Numbered from the stretch's first letter, positions 1 through 11,979 are shown. The stretch is 64,000 nt of DNA from Syncephalis plumigaleata (GCA_025201365.1 JAIXMF010000005.1:1349402-1413401), one strand, 5' to 3'. The notes: generated by a model from the letters alone, not told the origin. Numbers and translations are program-made.

Positions 1-1334
1 ACCATTGGAACCGATCATGTCGAATGTTTTCAATGGTACGCCATTGATGCTCACTTGATCCGCATTTCTGGCCAGTTGAACCGATTCACCCTGGAGTGTT
101 TCAACTACACCGATATGAGTACACACTAGCTAGACTAATCTTTTACTAGTGATGCTCACCTTTATGATCACCGGATTCCTTGTTTATCTCACTTGCGTAC
201 ACTTGACCTTTATGTACGTGGTAACTTAGTAACGTGGATAGATCGTTTACACCTCGCTCATGAGCAAGGTAGCGTTTCTCGACCCAGTGCATGTCGTGGA
301 ATGGTTGGTTCTCCGGTAGGAATACGGTCCAAGGACCAGGACCACTAAATTGTTGCTCCAAATTAATCTTTTCTAATGCTTGTCGCGCTTGTTCCGTATC
401 AACCATACGTGACAATAATGTAGCTAGACACATCTAGTTAATATATATATATATATATATAGATACGTTTATTTGCTAATATTTGATGCAATCACACTTA
501 CCGATATCCGGTGGAGGTATGAGGAAATTGTCCATTTCATGTACAACACCTAATAATATATAAATAACAAATAATAATCAATCAAGCAATTAGCTCACCT
601 TTTGTGGCCAATAAATCCGGACGTAATATGTTGGCAGAATCAGCAACACGAATTTGCATCGATGGCAGTGTCTCATTACGCTTATCACCTCCATTGTCAT
701 CGCCTTCTAGTAGAGTGGTAACAAGATTCTCGCTATCCTTCTTCTGAATCGATAATTCCACTCGCATAGCTAGACCCGTGCCGTTCATCCAGGTACCATT
801 GAGATAGGCCGATCCCAATACACGCACTCTTAAATCGGTATCAAGATTGACATTCGACTGGTCGATGCCTGCAATGTTCGTCATGTATGATACGGGCGTT
901 TGATCCGAGATCGATTGATGTAACAAATGTTGTCGATCCCAACGATCTCCCGGCACTAGATGATAGAGTAGTTTATCGCGCAACTCTCGACGTGCCTCTT
1001 CTCGACCCTTATGGGCGTGCACCATCAACAGGCGTAGGTCGTGACGTAGCGAGAACACATTGTCACTCGGAGCGAAGAAGGTGCAATTGGATAATGAATT
1101 GATATACGGAATTAAACGAGCTAGCTGAAGGGCAGTCACAACTTGGGAGAAGTTCGCGGACTGTGATAGCACATCGACTACAGTGGTGCTGGCCTCGACA
1201 TTGGTAAAGAGATCGTGACTAACGAGTGCAACGAATAGCGCAATATTAACTAGGACCGTCGTTATACCTTGCCAGCCGGATATCCTGACCGGATAATAAG
1301 ACGTCGGCGAGAACAAGAATCGCAGCCACGTCAT
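1..1334 (-). CDS. FAS1 (fasciclin) domain cell-surface protein, 3' end cut by window
   Basis: This gene encodes a membrane-anchored or secreted FAS1 protein, a family usually involved in adhesion or cell-surface organisation. The start at 1334 is followed by a hydrophobic segment at about residues 24-43 that fits a signal or anchor. Two FAS1 repeats are visible. Each has the first conserved strand (FFAPSDNVF; TVFLPENQPF) and the YH element (LLYHLVPG; LLSYHVHKG). Exons fit at 599-1334, 502-549, 160-423 and from about 107 to beyond the left edge, with in-frame GT-AG junctions; the last acceptor is ambiguous between two in-frame TAG sites. The sequence still matches a FAS1 end (VETLQGESV, INGVPLKTF) where the window stops. 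The domain family is secure; the substrate or partner is unknown. Confidence 0.85.
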
Positions 1335-2490
1335 ATGGATGAATAATATACAATGGTTTCACTTCTTATGCTTGTATAGTTATACCAATAAACCGTTGTA
1401 TTGAATCAAACGAGTGAAAGATGAACGAGATACACTTGGAATCACAGCAATACTGTAATATAGATAAAGTCAGCAGATTATAGGTGTCAAATGGCGAGAG
1501 AGCGAGAGAAATGAGAGAAATGACAGATGAAGAGGAAAATATTCTATTGAGTAAAAGAGAGAGGAGAGATAGTGTGGTTATCCAGAATATATGACATTGG
1601 ATGCTTCATGCTGAAAAAGTCAAGTGATTTCAGGGTGAGTGTTCTCCAAGATTATGCATTATTAGTAAACATCCATAGATATTGCTGTCAAGTTCCATTA
1701 ACCTATGTCAATCTATCGATCACTTGACTAGCTTCCACTATATGTTTACGTTTCGTTATCTAACATTTATATGAGATTGAGGAATCAACATTACACATGG
1801 TATTATAAAAAAAGGACATATCTTTCTATTTTATCAAATCCATGGTAATTATAGGATTAAACTCCAAAAGTCATGTCAATTAAATAGTATGTCATCGACT
1901 AAGGGAATCAATAGAAAAGCGTAGAAAGTTGTCAAAGAACTACTAATAACCATAATAACAGAGAAGAAGGCCGTCTTTAAAGGTGATGTTGATGTTGATG
2001 TTAAAGTACGCACGCACGCACACATACACACATGCACATATACGCCATAAATATATATATGTAGAGAGAAAGAGAGAAGAGAAAGAGAGGAGAGAAATAG
2101 TGAAAGGGACATACTAATAGAAGCAATTAAATGCCAATTAAATTAATAGTAACTATCAGCGTTATAACTATTGCTTCAAAGTAATAGAGATAAATGAGAG
2201 AATTGAAGTAAATCATCAATGGTTGTGATAACAATAGTAATAATAGTAATAATAATAATAGTTAATGAGCATGGTGACGATAATAGTTAGAATCACAGAG
2301 AACAACTGTTCATCATCAATATCGATCTCTCGCGTATAGGTAACAATCGCGATCAAGCCAAATTCGCACTGTAACGTTCGAGAAGGTAGAGAAATGGTAA
2401 AAGTAAGCATCATGACATAATGAATTATATATGCTAATCAATATACGTGTATATAGATTAACAATCCGTAGACCTCAGTGGATAGAATGC
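1335..2490. other. AT-rich intergenic stretch
   Basis: I see no gene here. The stretch holds GA-rich and TAA/ATA-type simple sequence, which produces short low-complexity reading frames. It presumably contains the promoter of the FAS1 gene and the 3' flank of the next minus-strand gene. Confidence 0.5.
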
Positions 2491-3175
2491 TTAATCGCGT
2501 AGGTTACGTAAAAATACGGTATCTGATTCATGGGTACGAGGACGGAATTGATCGTTGAAAGTTTCACCCAATTCTGGTTTATGGAAACGACGGTTACTCG
2601 ACTAATTACAATCAAGACATATGAGTAATCTAGTACAATCTGCTTTTTGTTTCTTTCTATGCTTACCTTAAGCTTGATCTTACGGAAGATACATAAACCA
2701 ATAATGGATATCACAATAATACCACCGATAACACTGCAAGTAATAATAGTCGTCATATCATCGCCCTTTTTAGCACTGCCACCGCCGCCGCTGTTGTTAT
2801 TGCCACTATTGCCATTGGGAGCATTGGTGGGTGTGTCCACATGGTCCATGTACCATCTGCACCGAGAGTGGCACCAAGGACACTAGTGGAGAAGACTGTC
2901 GATCCACCACCAGGCTTGTTGCCACCATTGCCAGGAGCTGGACTAGGACCTGGATCTAAATGATACACGATGAGCATGAGTGATAGCTCGATCAATTGCT
3001 TTGATTCAGCTCTTACTTGGACTGGGAGCAGGATTAGGAGCAGGACTGGGACTAGGACTTGGACTAGGGCTCGGACTGGGACTCGGACTAGGACTTGGGC
3101 TCGGACTAGGTCTAGGTCTAGGCGCGGATGAATTATCATTGTCCTGCGCCATCGTCCAGGCTATGAGCACTGCCA
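2491..3175 (-). CDS. Single-pass membrane protein with Ser-Pro repeat ectodomain and FLRNLRD tail
   Basis: No known domain is recognised. In order the protein shows a hydrophobic N-terminus (CLVLLMAVLIAW around the first Met), a long (Ser-Pro)n and Gly/Asn-rich linker, a transmembrane helix (TTIITCSVIGGIIVISII) with a basic stop (FRKIKLK), and a short cytosolic tail ending VFLRNLRD. The tail is a separate exon (2491-2601) behind a 65-nt intron with GTAAGC...TTAG signals. The tail and the juxtamembrane RKxKxK match the gene at 5280-6181, so the two are paralogs. The junctions between the SP-rich part and the Asn/Gly-rich part near 2850-2960 do not splice cleanly by eye, and the true start could lie in an upstream exon. 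An architecture like this suggests a cell-wall stress sensor or adhesin-like surface protein; this is inference. Confidence 0.65.
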
Positions 3176-5279
3176 TTAATAGGACGAGACATGCTCGACT
3201 CCAGCTTAACCGAACATATTGGCAAATAGGATAAAAGTGGAAGAAAAGAAAAGCCTAGTAAACCTGCATTCGTCAATAACCGAATATTACAAATAAACCA
3301 ATGGACACAACAGACAAATGCACATATGTCAGTCTACAGTGTTGCTACAACGAAAATGACAATAGATGATATGTTGCATCTACTTACCCGATAGATTAGT
3401 GCGTAATGCGTTATCAATCAATAAAGAAAAAAGAAAGAAAAGAGAAAAAGCCTAGTAACTGGCCAGTGGTTGTTCACGCTCTGTTCGTCTTCTCCTACCT
3501 GTGAAACACACGATACGATAAAAGACAACGAGAAGCGGGAACAGAGAGACGTGCCAAGTCTGGTTGCGAGACGCTGAATAGAATTAGATGCAAGATGGGA
3601 TGCACTAGAAGATGGAACAAAAGCCGTAGCGTACACGAATGGTGGAGATAACGCACTTCAAAGGATAAGCAAGCGGGATGAAGAAGAGAGAGAGAGAAAG
3701 CAAGGCCAGCAGAGTAACCACCAAAGTTAGCCAAGTAAAAGTAACAAGTATGTTTTGTGTGTGAATGAATGAGAGAATATGAATGTGAGTGTATGTGTGC
3801 CTCTAGAGGAGAATCCTGTAGCACACACCTATACAGTAGAGATGGATAGACAGATCAATAAATATACTTGTAATGATACTAATAATTGCTGCAGCAATAG
3901 TAATAGTAGTAACGATACCAGTAGTTGCCAACACTAGAACAAAGGAGAGAAGGCAGGATAATTAAATATGGATAAATAGCCACACCATGAAATAACGAGA
4001 GAAATACTGAACCAATACTAGTAGTCTTTTATGTTATTAATAATAATATGAGATTGTATAGACAATATTGATATTGACATTGATGTTGATGTTGTTGATG
4101 TTGGTAATAAGACGGTTTGTATCAAACAACGATCATGGAAAAAAACCAGTAAAATCGGACTAGATTACAGAGTGAGCGGTGGTGTAAATGACTCCGCTTG
4201 AATAGAACAATGTAAAAAAAAGTATGGACATTGAAAGCGGGACTACAAAACAGACACACTCTTCCATTCAATCAATCAATGTAAGGAGTAGTGTGTGTGT
4301 GTATAGGATGGATGGCGGCATGTCAATAGAGTTTAAATGGCCGAATTCAGTTATAATAATAATAGCACATCACTATTTATGTCACAGGTCGCATGGATGT
4401 GAAATAGACATGCTCTATATGACACTATGTTGTAAAGCAATGCTTATAGAAAGAGAAGAGAGAGAAAGAAAGAAAGCAAGGGTACATACTATCCTCGTAA
4501 CCACACGTGTACAGATAGATTATAGTAATTGATGGCACATGTCACTATTGAATACATATATGTATATAGTAGAAATAATCAAATTTATAGTAATAATATT
4601 CCAAGGAAAATAATAATAAAAAAGCGAGCCTACACAAATAACTGCCATGTTGCTATACGCCAAGGATGACTGATGATGCACAGGTGTCATTCTAATATAC
4701 GATAACTGTAATACGCCGGCATATTACAAAGTTACGCATATTAGAATGATGTGTACATCACAAGTAGATGCCGTATAAAGAAAAGGATATAATACCATGG
4801 AAATAGTCAGCATCATTTATAGAGAGAGAGAGAGAGAGGAATAAGAGAGAAAGAGAGAAAGTCCATGTAATGGAACAAATAAACTAGACTAATGATGATA
4901 ATAATGGTCATAGAAATGTATGTATATCCAATCTATATCGTAATATGATCTATACACACATTTCTACTAAATAATAGTAATAATAATAGTAATAGCATTA
5001 CAAGTACTAGTTGTTAGGCTGGCGACACCAAACTAACTAGAGAATGATGGTTGCTGTTGCGATAATGAGTATAGTAATGCCTCTTCCTCTTCCTCCTCTT
5101 CCTCTTTGTGATCCGTTGACTCATGATAGTATAGGCATTATTCGTTTGGCTTAAAGGGACATATTACAATGGCAGTCATGTGTTATTACATTGATCTTCT
5201 TAACGTATACGTGCGCGTATGTATATGTATATTCATTCATCATCATCATCATCATTAATGACATTTCGATATTATGTAG
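3176..5279. other. Long AT-rich intergenic region with simple repeats and one large palindrome
   Basis: No convincing gene was found. The region contains GA/GAGA tracts, ATT/ATA microsatellites and a pyrimidine tract near 5080-5107. Minus-strand donor-like sites (for example the complement of acttac at 3384) could belong to a 5' UTR of the gene ending at 2491. A foldback sequence at 4674-4760 is listed separately. Confidence 0.45.
4674..4760. repeat. 87-bp imperfect palindrome (foldback element)
   Basis: The two halves pair closely. CATTCTAATATACG on the left pairs with CGCATATTAGAATG on the right, the outer ends TGATG.../...ACATCA also pair, and the centre is TGTAATA-CGCCGGCA-TATTACA. It sits in intergenic DNA with no reading frame. 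It could be a tiny MITE or a structured RNA or cruciform site. Confidence 0.65.
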
Positions 5280-6181
5280 TTAGTTACGAAGATGACGTAA
5301 GAATGCCGCATCAGACGAGTTTGATCGTTCTCGCATGTTATAGTCTGGTGCTTCTAGACGAGTACGGCGCGATGTATTCTATAATAATAGTAATAAATGA
5401 TTAACATGTTGATTATTAGATGTTATACTACAAGAGTATCATTATAATGACTTACTGTGAACTTCAATTTACGCAATACAAAGATACCAACCACACTGGC
5501 TAGGATGACACCACCAACAGCAATGCAAGTGATGGTCATCGTGGATAGACCACCCTCGGATCGCTTGGATGGATTGGCATTGGCAGCGGATGCACTCTCT
5601 GAGGTAGATGCCGACTTTTTATCACCACTCACTACATTGTCACCGGCAGTTCCTGCGTTAATAGCATTTCCACCATTGGGGGCTGCATTAGAAGCACTAG
5701 TTGTATCGGTTGATGGCGATGGTGTGTTTGAGGTGGCATCAGTGGGTACTTTGGATGATCCGCCATTTGATGAAGTATTGGTATCGGTAGACTTGTCTTT
5801 TTCATTGTTTGTCGTGTCTTTACTCGTCGTATCCTTGCTTGTCGTATCCTTGCTCGTTGTATCTTTTTTGTCTTTGCTCGTTGTGTCTTTACTCGTCGTA
5901 TCTTTATCCTTGGCGGGAGTAGTACTAGTATCTTTACTCTTATTAGGGCTTAAGATGGGTATATCGATCAAGTTGTCACTTGTACCGGAAGAACCAGTAC
6001 TAGTTACACTTGATTCTTTATCAGCAGGAGATCGACGTATTACTGCTGCCTGGGTATTGACCGCCAATAGAGCAATCAAAAATACAGCTGCGCTAATACG
6101 CACTACACGGTTCATACGACCACTTTGGCTGGAGAGACGCATGGTAGAGAGAGTACTTTTACAGTGTGCTACTGACAACAA
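5280..6181 (-). CDS. Single-pass membrane protein with KDTTS repeats and FLRHLRN tail (paralog of 2491-3175)
   Basis: No known domain is recognised. A signal peptide (RISAAVFLIALLAVNTQA) is followed by a Ser/Thr/Lys/Asp-rich ectodomain with about five tandem KDTTS units, a transmembrane helix (TMTITCIAVGGVILASVVGI) and a basic juxtamembrane RKLKF. Exon 1 is 5456-6181. A 77-nt intron (donor GTAAGT, acceptor ATAG) leads to exon 2 at 5280-5378, which encodes a tail ending AAFLRHLRN. Helix, stop-transfer and tail match the neighbour at 2491-3175. Start choice is open: ATG codons at 6181, 6142 and 6115 are all in frame, and 6115 puts the signal peptide at the N-terminus. A heavily O-glycosylatable stalk suggests a wall-spanning surface protein, as inference. 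Confidence 0.75.
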
Positions 6182-7819
6182 ACAAACAAAGGAACAAATA
6201 GATAGATAGGTAGGTAGTGTATCACTAATAGCAAATAGTAACGAATACTATGAGAGAAAGTAATACTACGATAGCTAGCTAACTGGTCGTTTTGAATAAA
6301 AAGCACTAGATAAGCAGTGGAATGACGAGAGGAAGGTCAATAAAGGTAGTAATTGGGTATAGCAGCGGCACAGCCGACACTAGACGACAATGGGATGAAG
6401 AAGATGTGGAAAGTAAAGGAAATGAGTTGTATATATCAACTGCGTGGAATGATGTGCGTGAATGAGTGAGTATGAGAGTGTGTGGATTGGCTGTGGTGTG
6501 TGTGCCCTCAAACTGAAGCTTGTCTATCAGACAGGTGTGGTAATGTTCTCCCCTAGAAATAATAGCATAATGTTTGGTAACACAATAATGAGAGGCGGTA
6601 AGTTTACGCACATTGATGAAATAGATGCAGCAATACGCATGGTAGACGACAAACGGTGGTATGAGGACGGAATGATGATATGGCTCGTTGGCATGGCACA
6701 CAGCATTCGAATGGAACGCTACAGCCACACTCACGCATCTCATGCATCCACAAGTGTGTACACACAAATTACCTTTTACCGCATCATCCAGTTATTCTTG
6801 TATACATGCGTACACTTACCTGGAAATAAAGCTTGGTTATTTAAGCGTTGCTGTGATCGTCGTTGTCGTCGTTGTCGTTTTCGTTTCCGTCTTTGTTGTT
6901 GTTATCGTCGGTGTCGTTCGATGATATCAGAATCAGTTGCGTTAAAATGAGCTGTAAGGAGAAAAAAAGGAGAAAAAAGATGTAGCTGCTTTTTTTAGTG
7001 TTATTCAATGGTTCTACTAATGATGATAGTAGCTCGTAAAGGTCGTTTATCGTGCCCACTTAATAGTGGTTCGAAAGAGCAAGTGACGTGCGGTTTGTAG
7101 AAGAAGAAAAAGAGGAAGAAAGAAGGAGGAAGGAAGAAACAAGGCGATGCGGGTACACATATCACCAATATAAGTAGAAATGCCGAATATAAACGAGGCT
7201 GCGGGTTTCTAAAAGGATAGGACAAAAAAAGTAACTGCCATCAAACGCTGTGACAATTGCGGCAGATGAGGAATTCCGTAAACAGTACACGCCTCCTATA
7301 CTGAAACAGGAGAGTGTAGTTTACCCTTTAGTTGAGCCCTCACTTCTATCAATGAACTGAAAAGTGCGTAGTTATTATTAGTGCAAAAGTAATACTACAA
7401 CTTACACTGCTATTATTCAATGGTCTATGCTATTATGCTTGTTATTATTAGATACACAATTATTTGAATAGATAAAGCGATGTTATAGTATGTTACTATA
7501 TGGAAATAACATTTAGAGCCCTTAGGAGTCCTAAACTAAATAGGAAGATGATTGTAAAAAAAAGTCAGACAATGAACAACTGGATGGATCAAACTGGTAC
7601 ACCCAACTATTGAATGGTCAAGTTCACCTATTACTTTGTATTCTCATATTCATACTGGTTTATTTATTACAGAGAAGCAGTATTAATAGAACTGATTAGT
7701 AACAATAAATAATGAATATTCATACGATAAACATCAATATTGAATTACCAGTCATATTACTAATGTATACAGATAGATATAGATATATCAAGAAATCACC
7801 TTTAACATTCGTAGAAATC
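6182..7819. other. Intergenic region, no gene recognised
   Basis: Only low-complexity or short frames are present. A good minus-strand splice donor (CAG|GTAAGTGTACG, around 6815) hints at a 5' UTR exon for the gene ending at 5280, but no protein-coding support exists. The part from 7240 to 7800 is AT-rich and featureless. Confidence 0.4.
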
Positions 7820-8407
7820 CTACATCTTAGTGTTGGACTCAGCCCATGGATCAAGATCACGCGTAAGAAATGCTTCTATATCACACAAGGTATTTGCTAT
7901 AGTAGTTGAATGGCTGACTGTTTCAGCGGTGTGTTTGGTTTCATTCATGTTGAACGTTGAATTCGGCGGCTGTTCAAGGGGCATCGCTAAGCAATTCGTT
8001 TGATCTGCCGCCTCGATAATCTCAATCAACGAACGTGATTGCTTATATATCGCTTCTAAAGAGGGACCAATTGGACACGCGTCGTTTGCCGTTGTTACAA
8101 TACCTAGTATATCCCAGCCTAGTTTGTAGTAGGCCTGACTTCTGTAAACAGACTTATTCCGTGTTTGTATCGCCTGCTGACAATGTTGATGCAGACAGTG
8201 TGGTTTCGAGCTAGTAGCAGTAGCAGTAACAGTAGTAGCAGTATGGCGTTGGTTTGTGATTAAATTAGTCTGATTCTCGGAAAATACTGTTCTACGAGCA
8301 CGCGTACAATTCAAGTATACTGGTGTATATCGTCGAAAGGCCCTCGCCAATTGGTGTATTTTTGTTGTTCTAACGGGCTGTCGTGTAGTCGATGACTCGT
8401 GGAACAT
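7820..8407 (-). CDS. Hypothetical protein, 195 aa
   Basis: I do not recognise this gene. An open frame runs from ATG at 8407 to TAG at 7820. The same frame extends upstream to 8548, but that would overlap the divergent NSE4 start, so 8407 is preferred. The N-terminus is basic (ARAFRRYTP), the middle is Thr/His-rich, and the C-terminal half has a helical-looking stretch (SLEAIYKQSRSLIEIIEAA). No signal peptide or membrane segment follows the chosen start. It shares a bidirectional promoter of about 125 bp with NSE4. Confidence 0.5.
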   Translation of the reverse strand: MFHESSTTRQPVRTTKIHQLARAFRRYTPVYLNCTRARRTVFSENQTNLITNQRHTATTVTATATSSKPHCLHQHCQQAIQTRNKSVYRSQAYYKLGWDILGIVTTANDACPIGPSLEAIYKQSRSLIEIIEAADQTNCLAMPLEQPPNSTFNMNETKHTAETVSHSTTIANTLCDIEAFLTRDLDPWAESNTKM

Positions 8408-8532
8408 GGTAAACGTACAATTACGAAGAAAAATAAGAAACAACGCGATAGTGTAATGGATAAATGAGCAATAGATTTTACATTTGTTTTTCCCCTTACT
8501 ATTGAAATTATACGTGCTTTTCAACTGCTTTA
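8408..8532. promoter_or_regulatory. Short bidirectional promoter between hypothetical gene and NSE4
   Basis: Two divergent start codons lie 125 bp apart. No canonical TATA box was seen. Confidence 0.35.
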
Positions 8533-9872
8533 ATGGATTTACACGCAAAGGACGCTTTTTCGCAGCAATTAGACAGGATCACTAATCGTAATGTATACGA
8601 TCCTGACCAATCAGAAGCGGAGAAACGCTTTCTACGTCAAGAGTATCGCCAGCTTATTGAATCCACTGAAAGTAAGACGTTAGTTAATCGATAAAAGTAA
8701 GATGTATGTTAACAGAGCAATATCGCTCTAGAACAACGTGTCAACTTACAAGATCTCGAGTCCAATGGCATTGTTGAAACGCTAGAACGTGCCGAAGACC
8801 TAATTAATCAAGGTGAACTAATATGAGCAAGCTCGAATCTCTACATAACTAATACTCTCGATATATATATATATAATATAGTTAAACAGCCGTACGAAGC
8901 AACTCTCGACTCGAGATTATTAGTACTATCCGCAGATATTAATCATGAGAAAGCACGTCGAATGCGAGTAGAGCATGGACTATTCGATGTGGATGAGTAT
9001 ATCTCGCGTTTAATCACCGTCATGGGTGGCCGACATGATCTGGATACAGCGACGACAACAACGACGACGTCATCCACTATGTCAATGGAGCAGTTGCGTC
9101 GTATGGACTGGACGCGTATTGGACGCGTGACAACAGGCTACATGACCCGTGCTCCTGCTTGTGATTTTATGTAAGTGAATACGACGTTCTTGTTAACATT
9201 AAGCTAACATGAAGGTATTCAACCTATAGTTTAGGTCCACTATCATTAACACCAAAGGAACAGACGCGACAGCGTAATACAAACAGATCAGTGGATAAGA
9301 CTGCCGTGGCAGCACGTCCAGTAGAGGTAGATATTTATTGAATGAATTGAATTGCATCAAACTAATACCTACATGATAGTTGCAAGGCAATGAGATAGTA
9401 CGCGATGAAAATGAGACGACAAAGAACGTCATCGCCATTGCCAATTTACTGGAAAGAAACGGACCGATTAATCTGTTCAAATTCGTCATTAATCCAGATT
9501 CTTTTGGTCAAACCGTTGAGAATCTATTCCATTTATCGTTCCTTATTCGCGATGGCAAGGCAAGCATTGATGATGAGACGGGCGAACCCATTCTAGGTAA
9601 TTATGACAATACGAAATGGAGCATAAACTACATAGTAGAATTAATACGTTTTTATAGAGCTTTGTTTACCTCCTACGAATGAAAACTATCAACAAGGATT
9701 GACAAAGAAGCAGCTGATCATGGAACTGGATCCAGGTACTTGGGAGGTAACGTCTAATCTATCGGCAAATGTATAAGGTGATCTAACAAGAGCTGTTTAT
9801 TTAGGATTGATTCAGCTGTACAATATAAAACGCGCCATTATTCCATCTAGATCTGTGTCCGATACATCATGA
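8533..9872 (+). CDS. NSE4: NSE4, kleisin subunit of the SMC5/6 complex
   Basis: NSE4 bridges the SMC5 and SMC6 heads with NSE1/NSE3 and acts in nuclear DNA repair and replication. The N-terminal kleisin helix region (RQEYRQLIESTEK, NGIVETLERAEDLI, LDSRLLVLSADINHEKARR) and the C-terminal winged-helix region (NVIAIANLLERNGPINLFKFV, ENLFHLSFLIRDG) match the family. Exons fit at 8533-8681, 8732-8812, 8882-9170, 9230-9326, 9380-9596, 9658-about 9748 and about 9805-9872. All junctions keep frame except the last: the final exon (YNIKRAIIPSR) reads one base out after TWE|GTAACG. That may be a base error or an unusual junction. The family assignment is strong; the last junction is unresolved. Confidence 0.9.
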
Positions 9873-10180
9873 ATGACTACAGTATTTTCCAAGACAATTA
9901 GGATATTGTAATAATAAATGAGATATATATATAGCTTATAAAAGAATTGATACAAATAAATAATGATTGCGAGTTATCCTATAATAATATGTGTACATTG
10001 TAAAATAGCGCCTATAAGACCATGTTGTTGATGACAATACATTAATACTAACGTGTACATGTAGCATACGAGTGACTACTGGATTGTATGTAATCTGTAG
10101 TATTATTAGCAAAACGCTTAATAGTCAATAAGTTGGTAAGAATACGAGTAACGAGCATACCATAATAAATATCCGTGTTT
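9873..10180. other. 3' flank of NSE4, AT-rich
   Basis: AATAAA-like signals lie near 9910-9960. No gene is seen before the repeat remnant begins at about 10181. Confidence 0.4.
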
Positions 10181-11440
10181 ACGCCGTAATAACATGAAGA
10201 TTACTGCCACTATTCAAATCCATTCATTGCTGCTATGGCCACCGGGACTACTTATCCGATTCGAAATCGATAAATTAGTGCAATTTATTAAATGGATTTA
10301 TATACATGTCTTCTGCTATCATCTTACCGTAAGTCTTGTGCTGTCTTGTAGTCCTATTCGGCTAATGTTATTAACAATTTAATGGCTAGCAAACTAGTGA
10401 ATGGAACGACCACGTATGCATATATGCTTACAACAAGAATGCAATACTCGATTTTACCAAATGCTTCAATGATAGTCTACAGTGTCAACTATACCATACT
10501 AAATAAATCGGATTCACATTACAGATACTCGCATACTCCATAATCATATGCTGTATTCGATGAGCATTTTAAGTCGTGTATTTATTGAATAAGTTATGAT
10601 GATAATGCTTACAGTTAATTGCATAGAGAGCAACGTGTGAACAAAGTGAATACACGATAAACAATGTAATAAACAAGCAGTAACTGGTAGAATGACTGAC
10701 TTGTCACGAACGAGCGAGGAATGAGCAAGGAAGAGTGCATGAACACGTATGCCAGTTTATTTGAAGAAACAGCGTATGCTTGTATGTGGTAAATAGAGTA
10801 TGTAGATGGCAGTAAACAAATAAAATACAAATAAAGCATGACGTATGGCATACAAACAGATGACGGAAAAGAGTGGTAAAAGTAAAGGTGCATATTACAA
10901 CGAGAGCAGTAACGCTTAAACATTGATAAATAAGCAGGACAGTGATAGAAACAAAGGACTAGAACGAACAATAAACAATGCTTATTGGTATAGTAATAAT
11001 AACGATAAGTGAGCATGTAGATAGGTTAGAGCAAGAGGAAACAAAGAGATAAATAAAGTCATAGAGAGGTATGACAGAATAGTTGTTATAGAGAATGTAT
11101 ATGTTAAAGTGAAAGAGAAAGTAAGTGGAATGTGAATGATACGAAGAAGACGCGTGCTGTGTAAAGAAGTAAATAACAAGGGAAATGAGCAATAGGTGGA
11201 ATAGTGAATACATGCAGTGTAAAATGGGAATAGTGACAAGCATGTATATGTAGTGGGATGAAGTAGCATTTGTGAACATAGTGAATTGTATGAAGCAATG
11301 GACAGCTTGTCTTTATTGTTATGTGTATAATGGTAGTAGAGAGGAATAAATGGCTTGCATTGCTGATAGAAATGTCGGAATAGTAGAATGAGTAATGTAG
11401 CGTGGAATGTAGTCAATATCGTTGACATTTGAGTATTCTA
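10181..11440 (-). repeat. Decayed partial copy of the A/B junction (PUF60 tail remnant plus start of B)
   Basis: The sequence aligns by eye with 19290-20720 in the left arm. It starts at gccgtaataacatgaag, continues through the PUF60 exon remnant (AIAAMNGFE, then a stop), ctagcaaactagtgaatg, and on into B. It lacks about 290 bp corresponding to 20250-20540. Homology fades after about 11300-11440. Reading frames inside are broken, so it is a relic. It lies outside the currently visible inverted duplication. Confidence 0.8.
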
Positions 11441-11526
11441 ATTGTAATATTGTTAGTATATTGTAATAAATGAACTTACCTGTAATTAATACTTATGAAT
11501 GAATGGATTGTAATAAAGTAATAAAA

Positions 11527-11979
11527 TATGTTATGTCCCCATCATATCCACATCCATTTATACTCGGCCAAAAGGGCCAAGCAGATGCTACGTTGAAACA
11601 GCTGGATAGCCTTGCGACAATATATTGCTATATTGTTGAGTACTAATGTAATGCCATTTGCTAGTCTTTTTCAGACAGCCACTGAATACTATCAATCCAT
11701 TGCTGGAGACCGTATTATAAACCATGGATCTATGGCAGATCAATAATTGACCGTCAATGCCATAGAACCATGGCGCAGCTAGCATTATAATGCTTCACAA
11801 ATGAGCATTACAATAGCATCAAGCAATAGGCACTATGGAGGGCAGGTATATAATTATTTATTACCAATGGCCATACACACATAGTGTTTTCACAATATAT
11901 ACCAGCTAAGACACATACAAAGGGATCAGTGTATTAGCACATTTATACAAATGTATCTGTGCTAATGGGACATAACATA
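11527..11979. mobile_element. 453-bp non-autonomous TIR element (MITE-like)
   Basis: The ends are a perfect 13-bp inverted repeat, TATGTTATGTCCC and GGGACATAACATA, with weaker similarity continuing inward. There is no coding capacity. Internal foldbacks occur: CCATGGATCTATGGCA pairs with TGCCATAGAACCATGG (11722-11773), and ACAATATA pairs with TATATTGT (about 11627-11646). A target-site duplication is not clear; flanks are ATAAA-like on both sides. The superfamily was not recognised. Confidence 0.65.

Noticed and set aside
6462-6950. Plus-strand frame of 162 codons
   Set aside because: Composition is erratic (runs of Arg/Cys from GTCGTC repeats), with no domain and no conservation evidence.
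10615-11428. Several long Tyr/Leu/Ser-rich minus-strand frames
   Set aside because: They are low-complexity readings of the purine-rich relic of B, are not preserved in the equivalent B1/B2 regions, and have no domain.
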